A DNA stretch of 64,000 nt, taken from Bin80 sp964291275. GTDB lineage: Bacteria; Bacteroidota; Rhodothermia; Rhodothermales; Bin80. Below the pieces are notes generated by a model, which had not been told where the DNA came from, searched no databases, and worked only from the letters and a program-made list of their open reading frames with translations. A program made the position numbers and the translations under genes. Shown piece after piece: positions 45,271 to 54,321 of the stretch. The number at the start of each line of letters is the position of its first letter. Position 1 is the first letter of the stretch. The stretch lies in assembly GCA_964291275.2 (NCBI GenBank), contig OZ219799.1, positions 1,240,001 to 1,304,000 of the forward strand, written 5' to 3'.

Positions 45271-46676
45271 GGCTCTTCACTTTTATGAGTGGGGCGCCTG
45301 TTTTTGGAGGCCTTCGGGGTACAGATCCAGTCCTCCGAGATAGAAGTAAATTGCATGGGCAAACCGCTGTGTGTTTCGGAATCCACGCGCACGAACTTTG
45401 ACGGTTTTGATGCGGCTATTTATGCTTTCAGCTGGGCCATTACTAACTTTTAGAACGATCGCATTTATGATTCCCCATAGATGATTCTTAACCGTCTTAG
45501 CAGCTTTTTTCATGGGTTCAAGTCGACAACGCATGGCCCAGGATAACCAGCGCTTCCAGCCCTTGAGGGCCGAAGTACGACTGACATAGTGCCACAATTT
45601 CTGGGACAGTTCCTTGATGGCCCATGCACGCGCCGTTTTCAGCGAACTGTGCTTTAATTGCTGGAATCGTTTCTTTTGTCGGGCAGACATATTCTCCCGA
45701 TTGGTGAGCCAGTCGTACTTGGTTCCGGTGAGATCCTCAATGCCCGCTTTCCGCAATTCCCGGTTCTCCTGCCGACGAACTTTATCCACCGCCTCTACAA
45801 TCTTTTTCATCACATGAAAACGATCAAATGAAATCTTGGATTCTGCATCTGGAACATGTTTTTTCGTGGACTTGATGTAGGCGGGCCACATATCCATGCT
45901 CACACTCTCAATCGCTTCCAGTTGCGCAGCCGAACAGTCCTCATAATAGGCATCCAGACTCGTATGGGTGCGCTTTTCCTTGACAAACAGCACCGTGCCC
46001 GTTTGGGAATCCGAAACCACCGTGATATACTTATGGCCCTTTTTGTACGAGGTCTCGTCCACACATATATGGGGAACCGGTTGCGGCTCTCTACGGGCGA
46101 GTCCGCGCTTTACCGCACGCGCCATGATGTTGGCGATCATCGTCCAACTGACGCCCAGCCTGGTGGCCACCGTTGAAATACTGGTTGTATCCTGCAACCA
46201 GTCAATTACCTTTCTTTCAAAAGCCATTGTAAAACGCATCCGCGCATCCGCCCAAGGGACCGAAACGGTCTTGATCCCATGCTCCGAACAGGCCACACGG
46301 GGAACTTTCGCAACCACGCTCGTCCGATACTCGCAGATATCCGTGTGGCGCCATTTCCGAAGACGATGGTCGTATCCAGGACAAACTTCCCCACACTCTG
46401 GACAGTGCAATACCGAACCCTTTGAACAGATTACATGAATCTCAGCCGTAAAAGCCGTCTTGTCTTGCTTGATCTCCGAAATCTCCCAAGGAGATTCAAT
46501 CCCTAAAAGATGATTTATGTCTTGTATACGTTGTTCCATCGTTGATAAATGATTGTGATTGATTTTCGTCACAAAAACGCAGCTAAGATAACAACGAAAT
46601 CAATCCCGAATCTATTCCAGCACTTACTTGTTCAGCCTAATTCTGACATCAAACCCACTTAAAAAGCGGAAGCCCC
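45271..46676 (-). mobile_element. ISL3-family insertion sequence, copy B (complete)
   Basis: A 1406-bp element with imperfect inverted ends (GGCTCTTCACTTTTATGAGT at 45271; GGGGCTTCCGCTTTTTAAGT on the other strand from 46676) and an exact 8-bp target duplication TAAATTAT at 45263-45270 and 46677-46684. It is a relative of copy A (10641-12041), but its termini and sequence differ enough that it is a distinct isoform rather than a recent copy. It disrupts the partner gene of the AAA ATPase. Confidence 0.95.
45283..46539 (-). CDS. ISL3-family transposase (copy B)
   Basis: A transposase of about 418 residues, closely similar to copy A across the catalytic part (ICVDETSYKKGHKYITVVSDSQTGTV, SMDMWPAYIKSTKKHVPDA, NGPAESINSRIKTVKV), while the N-terminal zinc-ribbon half is more diverged (LHCPECGEVCPGYDHRLRKWRHTD). 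The start at 46539 (MEQRIQDINHLLGIESPWEIS) aligns with the start of copy A (MGVKIKGINKVYGISSPWSIS); the frame is open 11 codons further. It appears intact. Confidence 0.92.
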   Translation of the reverse strand: MEQRIQDINHLLGIESPWEISEIKQDKTAFTAEIHVICSKGSVLHCPECGEVCPGYDHRLRKWRHTDICEYRTSVVAKVPRVACSEHGIKTVSVPWADARMRFTMAFERKVIDWLQDTTSISTVATRLGVSWTMIANIMARAVKRGLARREPQPVPHICVDETSYKKGHKYITVVSDSQTGTVLFVKEKRTHTSLDAYYEDCSAAQLEAIESVSMDMWPAYIKSTKKHVPDAESKISFDRFHVMKKIVEAVDKVRRQENRELRKAGIEDLTGTKYDWLTNRENMSARQKKRFQQLKHSSLKTARAWAIKELSQKLWHYVSRTSALKGWKRWLSWAMRCRLEPMKKAAKTVKNHLWGIINAIVLKVSNGPAESINSRIKTVKVRARGFRNTQRFAHAIYFYLGGLDLYPEGLQKQAPHS

Positions 46677-47103
46677 TAAATTATTTGTCAAGCATGATGA
46701 CAAAGGACAGTTCCACGCGCGATATTTGCAAACTGAGTCAACAGTCTTATTGATGGAGCGTGGTTTTGACTTCATTGAAAATGACAGGAACGTGAAGCCA
46801 ACCGAGATTTCTCTAAAACCAAAATCCCGTGAGCATCTTCGCAAACTCCGTAATCTCCCCAATCATGATAAAAAACGTCACTAATTGGACGGCAAATAGA
46901 CCTATATCCTATTGGTGGGAGGGTTCGACTCCAAGTAACTGGTACAGTTGGCTTACATGTTTTGCGGAGCATGCTGGTAGTAGATCTTCTCTACTTGTAA
47001 GGTTAGCCCGGCCTTGGAGTAATATTATGCTTTATAGGAACCTATCTAGGGTTAGGGGGCTCAACCGAGGATCGCCCATTATTTAAACCTCATACTCAAG
47101 AAA

Positions 47104-47715
47104 ATGAACATAGAAAAATTTGTCGTTCAAATCCCTCTCCTAACGGACGACGATAAGCGAATGATTGATCGTGCCGATTTCCCTGATCAGGTTAATCGTG
47201 CAAAAGAATTTCTTTCCCAGTTTCATTTGAATGGGAGACATGAGAGACGATGGTTTTCGGCGTATAGCCGAAAACAAGAGGCGGAAGCGCATCACAGAAT
47301 ACTGTCGCCCACTAACGAGTGTTGTTACATTTCTGATACCGCTTTCTGTGTTGCTCAACTCATGTTAGGTGGGAAGTTGAAAGTGTCTAATCATAGAAGA
47401 ATGGCTTTCATTGGGAGGCAGAAAATGAATTGCCATGTGAGTGAACCAAGGGAAAACCAAGATAATGGCACTGAACCCAGTGAAAGAAGAGAATTTTGGG
47501 AATGGGTTATTTCTTTACCCTCAACAGATTCTCCACGAGGCGACTTTATTCAGGAGACAAGGGATGAATATGAAAGACTGAGTTGGTATCCTGAACCAGA
47601 CAAAAAATGGTGGGAAGCATGCTCAGAAAAATTTCATCAACGCGCAGGTGATGAAGTATATATGATCTACCAAAGACTGGCAAAACAATTTCTGCGACAG
47701 CAACATCTAAAATGA
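47104..47715 (+). CDS. Hypothetical protein of the accessory region
   Basis: A 203-residue, charged, soluble protein without signal or membrane segment. The C-terminal half (EFWEWVISLPSTDSPRGDFIQETRDEYERL…YQRLAKQFLRQ) resembles the short YozE-like SAM domain proteins, which share a W-x-W…P-x-GDF-I-x-D/E-T-R pattern; the N-terminal half is not recognised. It follows the interrupted ATPase partner by about 220 bp on the same strand. A tie to that system is possible but unproven. Confidence 0.5.
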   Translation: MNIEKFVVQIPLLTDDDKRMIDRADFPDQVNRAKEFLSQFHLNGRHERRWFSAYSRKQEAEAHHRILSPTNECCYISDTAFCVAQLMLGGKLKVSNHRRMAFIGRQKMNCHVSEPRENQDNGTEPSERREFWEWVISLPSTDSPRGDFIQETRDEYERLSWYPEPDKKWWEACSEKFHQRAGDEVYMIYQRLAKQFLRQQHLK

Positions 47716-47843
47716 ATCCCTTGCCAAGGGATGGCCACGAAACGGTTGAGGCATAAAGATTGGGTTGTATGGATACTCCTCAATTCAAGTCAGAATTGAC
47801 CCTGCGGATGTAGTAGAGAACTCCCCAAATTCACTAACTGCAT

Positions 47844-47887
47844 ATTCCGATCAAACTGGGACACTGATTCCGATTGATTGGGACAGC
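47844..47887. repeat. Two diverged units related to the repeats at 48007-48073
   Basis: Units at 47844 (ATTCCGATCAAACTGGGACA) and 47867 (ATTCCGATTGATTGGGACA) have GGGACA where the second cluster has GGGCCA, and a weaker third piece follows (AATCCGAGGACGA). They are in the same orientation as the second cluster, about 120 bp away. They are probably a decayed end of a related element. Confidence 0.5.
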
Positions 47888-48006
47888 AATCCGAGGACGA
47901 TTTTGAAAAGTCGGCGTAATTCTGGCAGAATTCGCCCTCAGGGGATCCACAGGGCACATTTTATAGATATTTTGCTGTTTTCGGGCAGAGAGAATTGAAT
48001 GTGCAT

Positions 48007-48073
48007 ATTCCGATCGAACTGGGCCACCGATTCCGATTGAAGTGGGCCACCATTCCGAGCGAAGTGGGCCACA
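48007..48073. repeat. Three imperfect 22-23-bp tandem units (IS21-end-like)
   Basis: Units start at 48007, 48030 and 48052 and share ATTCCGATxGAAxTGGGCCACC. IS21-family ends characteristically carry several such repeats with GTGGGCCAC cores, thought to bind the transposase. Directly after the third unit, GGTCGGAATA reads as a partial unit in inverted orientation. No spacer-repeat regularity of CRISPR is present. Confidence 0.6.
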
Positions 48074-48306
48074 TGGTCGGAATACACATTGAATGTCTCC
48101 AAATTATTCCAGGGCGTTAGTTGGTGTTTGCACGGAAATTAAAGATTGGTCGTCTCAGGTTGTTTCTGAGAATTTTTTAACGGATTATTGGCCGTATTTC
48201 GGCCTATTTGGCCTGATGTTGGGGTCTGAGGGTCTTCTTAACCCCGGGGATTGTTCTGGCGAATGTTGCACAGTATTGGGTAATTCGGGCCAGATGTTCC
48301 ACGTAC

Positions 48307-50747
48307 CTAATCATTGCCCATTTGCTCTTGACCGTGAGGAGACTTTCCACCCGTCAAACTGAAGGCCTCCTGTCGCTTGAAGGCATAAATTGATTGATTC
48401 AATATCTGAGTATTGAATACACCAAGTTTACAGAGTGCATCAAAATCTCGGATTAGGAGTCCTGTGACCTTTGTGAAAAGAGTTGGCTCCACGTTACGAA
48501 TCACATCCACGAGGCTCTCCTCTCTGTAGTCAGTCAGGTACATGAAAATAGGCACTCTGGTGAGAAATTGTAAAAGGGCGTCTTGGATTTCTTTTCGGCG
48601 TTTGGCCATTTCCCTTTTCTCTTTACTCACTGTGGATTTCTTTCTCCCCTCTATCTTCGCTTTTTTGATTGAATTTTCCATGGTCAATATTTCCGATGTG
48701 TGCTTACGTAGCGCACGAAAAGCTTCCATGTTCTCCAGTGATCGCAGGAGTTCTTCGTTGTTGAGGATTCTCTCCAACACAGCTCGGTTCAGATTGACCA
48801 GACGAGGTGACTGCCACCGCTTCGCCAACATGGTGGAGCCAATACCCGAGGTTGCCATCTCCATCAGATTTGTTGCATCTAGTTTCACCAATTTCCCATC
48901 ATCGTATGCGAGGATGGGGAGAAAATTCAGGAATTCACGCACTTCAGAGCTTGCATTTCCTTCACCTTTCGCGTTGGCCTGTTTTGCACAGAATCCATAT
49001 ACCATCTCCAACGCACGGTTTTGCGCAAAATCGAATATGTAAGCGACTGGCTTAACAATATCTTCCTGGTTTGGATCACTGGCGATAGGACGCGTCCAAG
49101 GCGACTGGACCCGGAATGCAGCCTGAAAATAGGTTTCGGCCGATTTTGTATCCCGAAGCATAAAAATAGCCCCCCATTGAGGTACGGTAACCCCCGTCAA
49201 TAACTTGCCACACGTTAAAGTAATGGTTTTCGTCCGCGAACCATCACCGATTGCATTTCGAACAGGATCCAACGCCTTGAGCCCTATGCCTGCTTTTTTT
49301 CCTGCTGCACATACGACTTTAAACTCTCCATAAAAGGGATTCTGGGGCGCTTTAAGAAGTCTCTCCATTGCTCTACAGGATGCTACATCGGGAAGATGCC
49401 ATACCGTATGATGCAAGCAACTGCGAAGCTGAGGGTCGGCATAAGGGCCAGGATTGTTCTGCTGTTCCGTGATTGTAACCGGCTTATGGAGCCAATCTAA
49501 CCACCTCTGCACCTCGCTTTCCTTACTAAACTTAGGGATTCGATCACGAACCTTCGCTCCAAAAAAACCGTTCAGGCTGAACTCATCATCAAATCCAGCC
49601 TCCGCATAAGACCGGGTTGCATCGCTGATCTTGTACGTGAACATCTTCAGTTGTGGCAAAGATTGGTACGGGTTCAGTTCGCCGTATTCTCCTTTCCACG
49701 TTTGCTTGGCGTTCTGTTCGTCAGCATATGTCCAATTATAGATCTGATCTTCACTGAACTCTCCTTCCGCTAAGGCTCGAAATGGGGTCCCTGATAGGTA
49801 GAGTCGATGCTCGGTTGTAAGTCTCCCAAATTCTTCGCTAGATGATGATACCGAATCATAGTCCTCTATCAGCCCTGCTACTTCATCCGAATCATCGGAT
49901 GCATACAGCTCTTTTGGACCGCTTTGCCAAGCACCAAAATGATATTCGTCAATGATAATACAATCCCATTCATTTACGAATACCAACTCAAGGCGATCTT
50001 TTATATGGGAATTATATCCCCTGCTGTATCGCTCTGCATGATGTCCTGAAAGGACACCAGCCAAGCGTATGGAAATGACTCATCAATGTCCTCAAATCCT
50101 TTTCCCTTTCCAATAAACTGCCATCCCTGAAAGTCCTGATGGCGTTCCAAATCCTTCTTCCATGAGTCTGCAACCACAGGTTTATAGGTGAGGATCAGTA
50201 GCCTTGTCCAGCCCATCTCAAGAGCCAATTGGTAGGAGGCAAACGTCTTTCCAAATCGCATTTTAGCATTCCAGAGAAAATGCTTGGCCTTACCCTCTAC
50301 TTGCCCCCGGTAGTAAGCCGCTGTTCTCTCCACGGCTCTGTGCTGCTCAGGGCGCATTTTAAAACTGTTCGGCGCAGTGACTTTACTCCCCCGTTTTACC
50401 TCAGCAATCGCAATTTCGAGTTCATCTAATGTGATTTCAAACCACTCATTGCGTACTCGATACCCACCATTGGCGGTAACTCGGTCGTGTACATCACTAT
50501 CTCTGAAAGTCTCTCCCTTATCTGATATAGCCTCCTCTTCCCACAACAGTGTAATCTCACCGGGAACACTGGAACTCGTTTGTTCTCTGATGCGCTGATG
50601 TACATCTTTAGTAGTATAGCCCACCTTCATCCATCCACATCCACCACTGCGCCGCTCCCATGTTTTCTCACGATATTCACCATAGGTGTATGCGTAAATC
50701 TTCGGGACACATTTCGCCCCCAACTGGGCTGTACTATCTCTTCCCAT
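48307..50747 (-). pseudogene. GIY-YIG-like nuclease/DEAD-box helicase, frameshifted
   Basis: The two frames 50747-50001 and 50064-48307 are one gene of about 810 codons. The N-terminal part (PKIYAYTYGEYREKTW… GWMKVGYTTKDVHQRIREQ) is a GIY-YIG-type T5orf172-like domain. A helicase follows with motif I AKMRFGKTFASYQLALE, motif II DCIIIDEYHFG, TLTCGKLLTGVTVPQW and motif VI-like FQAAFRVQSPW. Near 50005-50025 frame 1 ends in GDIIPI-stop, while the correct continuation IKDRLELVF is in the other frame; a net 2-nt gain (or 1-nt loss) in an AT-repeat CATATAAAAG explains it. It is the probable restriction component of the methylase genes upstream on the same strand. As sequenced, translation stops just before motif II. 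Confidence 0.78.
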
Positions 50748-51358
50748 TCCGAATCGTTAAGGGTTTATTATTGGCTCGCGATCCAAGTAAGCATTCCGAT
50801 CTCAGACATGCTTGATGCATACATCCATCCCATACACTTGAGTTAAAAAATATTGTTGGCCACGTCCCAATTGCAGATGAAACTGTCAGTTGATGGGCTT
50901 AATCTTGCTTTCGATATGTTCTATGTCGGTCCTGTCAAGTTCAAAGAGATCGAATAAGATCTCGTCTGTCCAATTACGATCAAGGGGAAGGGCTGGAGCA
51001 AACTCAAAGCAAGGGCGAGATAGGTTGTGTGTTGGAGTTTTCAGAGATACAAGGAATCGAAAAAACTTGGACTTCACATAATCCAACAACCTTCCTGCAG
51101 GTTCGTGCTGCATGAAGAGGTCAACGACGAGATAGGTTTCTGTAAGTGCACTGCCCGGAGGAATCACCCGCGGCTTGCTGATCACATGGCGGAGACCTTG
51201 TCTGTCCGCTTTTCCGCCCTGAGGATTTGTTTTAGAAACGATGACCTTCCAACGATCAATCGTGTCTGAGTTCTTGATGATAGCGTCCCTTGGGAGATAC
51301 TTGTCACCGTCTTTGGTCACCAACAGGATGGCCGCTTTAGAATGTGGCTCGTTAGATA

Positions 51359-53268
51359 GTGCTTGCCAGAAAATGATTTTGGTTGTGGGATTATACGATG
51401 AATTCGGGTATTTGGGAGCAGATTTGGTCATTTTTGGTGGATTTGGTCAGGATTTAGCCTGTATTTGGGGTTCTCATCGCATAGGCGTGGTCATCGCAGG
51501 AGGATGAATGAATTTGCGAATCTGGCGGCAATTTTGGGGTAAGAGGTCTGATTTGGGCGTTTAAGCGTGTACATTCGCCCCTTTGTTGCCATGCGTGTAG
51601 TAATGGAAGCCCAACGCGCGTTTGGGCAGGTTCCGATTGAAGAGATTGAGCTTGCCCCCCGAAGCCGGGATGACATTCCGGCGGTATTGCGTGGTTTGCG
51701 TTCGATATACAAGAATGCAAAGACGCGAGCGAAGATTTTCGAGCTTTTGGAAGGGGGTGTGGCTTCGGGAGTCAGTCACAAATTGGGGCGCCGGGGGATG
51801 GATCTGTGGAGGATTTTCGTTCTGGGGATGCTGAAGCAGGCCCTGAATTGCGATTATGATCGACTGACGCATATGGCGAACAACGACAAGCTCCTGCGCC
51901 AGATGCTTGGGCATGGTGGTTGGCGCGAGGGATCGGAACCGGAATACCATGTACAGACGATTCTGGACAATGTGAGTTTGTTATCGGAGGAGTTACTGGG
52001 CAAGATCAACAAGGTTGTGGTGGAACATGGGCACGCAGAACTTACGAAGAAGGCCCAGGAGGAAGGGTTACGTTGCAGGGTAGATTCAGCGGTGACGAAG
52101 ACGCATGTTCATTGGCCTACGGATGTGAATCTGCTAAGGGATGCGGTGGGTTGTTTGCTTCGGGAGTCGGCACGTATGAGCCGTTCGCACGGCCTGCCGG
52201 GCTGGCGCAAGGCGTCGGATTGGGAAAAGCGGCTTGATCGTTTGTTTCAAGGGGTACGCAGGTCACGGGGTTGGCATCGTCGTGATCGGGTGCGCAAATA
52301 CCTGTGCCACTGCAGAAAGCTGGTGAAGAAGGCGTTGGCTTCGCAGCGGAGGTTGGGGGCAGATTGCAGTGATCGGTGGCTGCACTACCTGGGATGCAGC
52401 TTAACACTGATCGATCAGGTGGATCGGCGGTTGCTCAGGGGCGAAAAGATTCCGCATTCGGAGAAGATTTTCTCGGTTCACGCGCCGCATACGCGTTGGA
52501 TCGTCAAAGGTAAGGCGGGGGTACAGGCGGAGTTGGGCCTCCCGGTCTGCGTCTTGGAGGACCAGCATCAGTACATTCTTCACTACCGGGTGCTCTACGA
52601 GGGGGTAGATTCGTCAATGATCGTGGATTTTTTACGGGAGGCCAAGACACTGTACCCGTCCCTGACTTCGTGCAGCATGGATACGGGGTATTCATCGGAA
52701 CACAACCGGCGCGCATTGGAGCAAATTCTGGAACTGGTGATTATGCCGAAGCGGGGTCGTTTAAGTCATGCGGACAAGGAGCGCGCATCCGCTCCGGACT
52801 TTGTGGAGGGTCGTCGTCAGCATCCGGCGGTAGAATCCGCGATCAACAATTTGAACCAGCGCGGACTGGACTTGGTGCGTACGCATGGTAAGGAGGGGTT
52901 TGGTCGCACGGTGGCGCTCTCTGTGGTCGCGGCCAACGTGCATCGTCTTGGCTTGCAGTTGAAGCGGAAAGAAGAGCGGCTCAAGCGCTGGCATCAGGCC
53001 CGAAAACGAGCGGCGTAGCGCCGCTGTAATCCTACCGAAGGAATTTGGACAGGCTCCGCCATAAGCGGAAAGGCAGACATACGTCGGGTTGGCACGCATG
53101 GTCGCGTCCCAGCTGCATCGGAGAGCAAAAAATGTCTTCCAGTGACCATTCAGCAAGCCGAAAGGCACCTGATTCCCCCGAAACTCCACCAACGACGCCA
53201 CAATTATGGGCCCAGATTGTTATGAGTATAGCAAGAATCGCAAAAATGACCTATTCTCTGACAAGCAC
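51359..53268 (+). mobile_element. ISNCY-like (ISDol1-type) insertion sequence, copy B
   Basis: A 1910-bp element with ends GTGCTTGCCAGAAAATGAT (from 51359) and, on the other strand, GTGCTTGTCAGAGAATAGG (from 53268), flanked by the 6-bp duplication TAGATA at 51353-51358 and 53269-53274. Both copies in the window share a TAG at the start of the duplicated hexamer (TAGCTT and TAGATA), hinting at target preference. It is inserted inside the methylase gene. The inverted copy A lies 35 kb away, so the pair could support recombinational inversion. Confidence 0.9.
51567..53018 (+). CDS. ISNCY-like transposase (intact copy)
   Basis: A 483-residue transposase. The N-terminal third (AQRAFGQVPIEEIELAPRSRDD… DRLTHMANNDKLLRQMLGHGGW) and central VDSAVTKTHVHWPTD precede the catalytic region (VKGKAGVQAELGLPVCVLED, SCSMDTGYSSEHNRRALEQI, HPAVESAINNLNQRGLD… VALSVVAANVHRLGL), consistent with a DDE enzyme of the IS5-like superfamily, ISNCY/ISDol1 group. 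The start may be at 51567 or at the internal Met of MRVVMEAQRAFG. It is intact, unlike copy A, and is probably the active source. Confidence 0.88.
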   Translation: MYIRPFVAMRVVMEAQRAFGQVPIEEIELAPRSRDDIPAVLRGLRSIYKNAKTRAKIFELLEGGVASGVSHKLGRRGMDLWRIFVLGMLKQALNCDYDRLTHMANNDKLLRQMLGHGGWREGSEPEYHVQTILDNVSLLSEELLGKINKVVVEHGHAELTKKAQEEGLRCRVDSAVTKTHVHWPTDVNLLRDAVGCLLRESARMSRSHGLPGWRKASDWEKRLDRLFQGVRRSRGWHRRDRVRKYLCHCRKLVKKALASQRRLGADCSDRWLHYLGCSLTLIDQVDRRLLRGEKIPHSEKIFSVHAPHTRWIVKGKAGVQAELGLPVCVLEDQHQYILHYRVLYEGVDSSMIVDFLREAKTLYPSLTSCSMDTGYSSEHNRRALEQILELVIMPKRGRLSHADKERASAPDFVEGRRQHPAVESAINNLNQRGLDLVRTHGKEGFGRTVALSVVAANVHRLGLQLKRKEERLKRWHQARKRAA

Positions 53269-54321
53269 TAGATACCGATGATGGTAGTTTGTGGGCCTGG
53301 AGTCCATAGAAATTTCTGGGACGCACAATGCTGCTCATGGAGTCGAATCCGTGCTTTTTAGATACTCTTTGTACTTTTTCAAGTATCGCAACGTCTTTGC
53401 TATCCCGTACAAATACTTCATGTGCATCAAGCTTCCGAAGCGTTGCTCCGTTTGTATTTCCATTGGGAATAATCAAGCAATCTCCTTGGTGAAACTTGTC
53501 TCGCACAAATGAGCAAACTCCCCCTGCGATATCAACATCTGGAAATACTTTACCCGATCGCGGATAGTCAGTTATTAACGAGATTTTCGTATCCGCTAAC
53601 ATCGCCCGTCGAAAGCCATCCAGCCCTTTACCGCCCGCATACCAGCGGGCAGGAATGACAAAGGTCAGCAGTTCTGGTTCAATCGCTTTTGCCTTTTCGA
53701 CAAATCGGTTATAGAGCGGGATAGCACTCTTTCCCGTACCTCCCCCATCCTGCATCTGGTACGGAGGGTTACCTACAATCACGTTTACCTGCATATTGTT
53801 ATCTCCGAATATTTTACCTAAGTCCATGTGGAGGAAGGGGTGAATGTGCGCTTCCCGTCCCTCAGCAATCTCGGCGTTTTTCTCACTCACTCCACAATGA
53901 ATACATCTCCCTGCCTTCCATTCGCACTGCGATGTAGGAAAGCGAATATTTCCCTCTGGATTATCGAACTTGATGATGCTGTGTGTTTCCAGGCTTGCAT
54001 CCTTGCACTGATATAAGGTACGGCGCGCAATTAGCCCCGTGAGCTCCGAAATGGCAATACCATAGAGCATATTCCGATAGATATGCTCAAGGCGGTCTTC
54101 GTAATCAGGGATCTGCGATTTTAGGCCTTCCATTAATCGTTGTGCCACCTGATACAGAAAAACACCGCTTTTCGTGCATGGATCAAGCCATTTAAGCGAC
54201 GGATTCTGCCAAACCCGGTCGGGCAAACGATCCAACATCTCTTTGGCAAATGAGGGCGGCGTAAACACCTCGTCACTGGATAAATTCGCGAGGCACTCAA
54301 GTATGTCAGGCCTGTGCTTTC

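Larger units (their letters stand above)
44517..46884 (+). pseudogene. Partner of the AAA ATPase, with MITD1-C/PLD-like end, split by ISL3 copy B
   Basis: The gene reads from 44517 to 45270, is interrupted by the IS (45271-46676) and resumes after the duplicated TAAATTAT at 46685-46884. Deleting the IS and one 8-bp duplication restores an uninterrupted frame of about 317 residues (…FELPLKL-FVKHDDKGQFHARYLQT…). The C-terminal part (IRIYDKQIGKGKNLLGF, then FHARYLQTESTVLLMERGFDFIEND) resembles the PLD-like domain of MITD1 C-terminal type, with the basic His-x-Arg in place of HxK. In homologous architectures such domains act as the effector of ATPase-coupled systems; that is inference. As it stands, the protein would end in IS-derived residues after about 251 codons and lacks the HAR motif. 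Confidence 0.72.
47716..48306. other. Intergenic region with two clusters of short direct repeats
   Basis: About 590 bp without a supportable gene; frames at 47765-47998 and 48093-48362 look non-coding. It contains two clusters of imperfect direct repeats (47844-47887 and 48007-48073), described separately, resembling the end repeats of IS21-family elements. Neither istA nor istB is present between them. Confidence 0.5.

Noticed and set aside
48007..48073. CRISPR-like short repeats
   Set aside because: Units are contiguous with no spacers, only three copies and imperfect; no cas genes in the window.
51364..51560. Separate gene in the left part of ISNCY copy B
   Set aside because: The open frame there is the IS leader read through from the methylase fragment; it lies within the element ends and has no homology.
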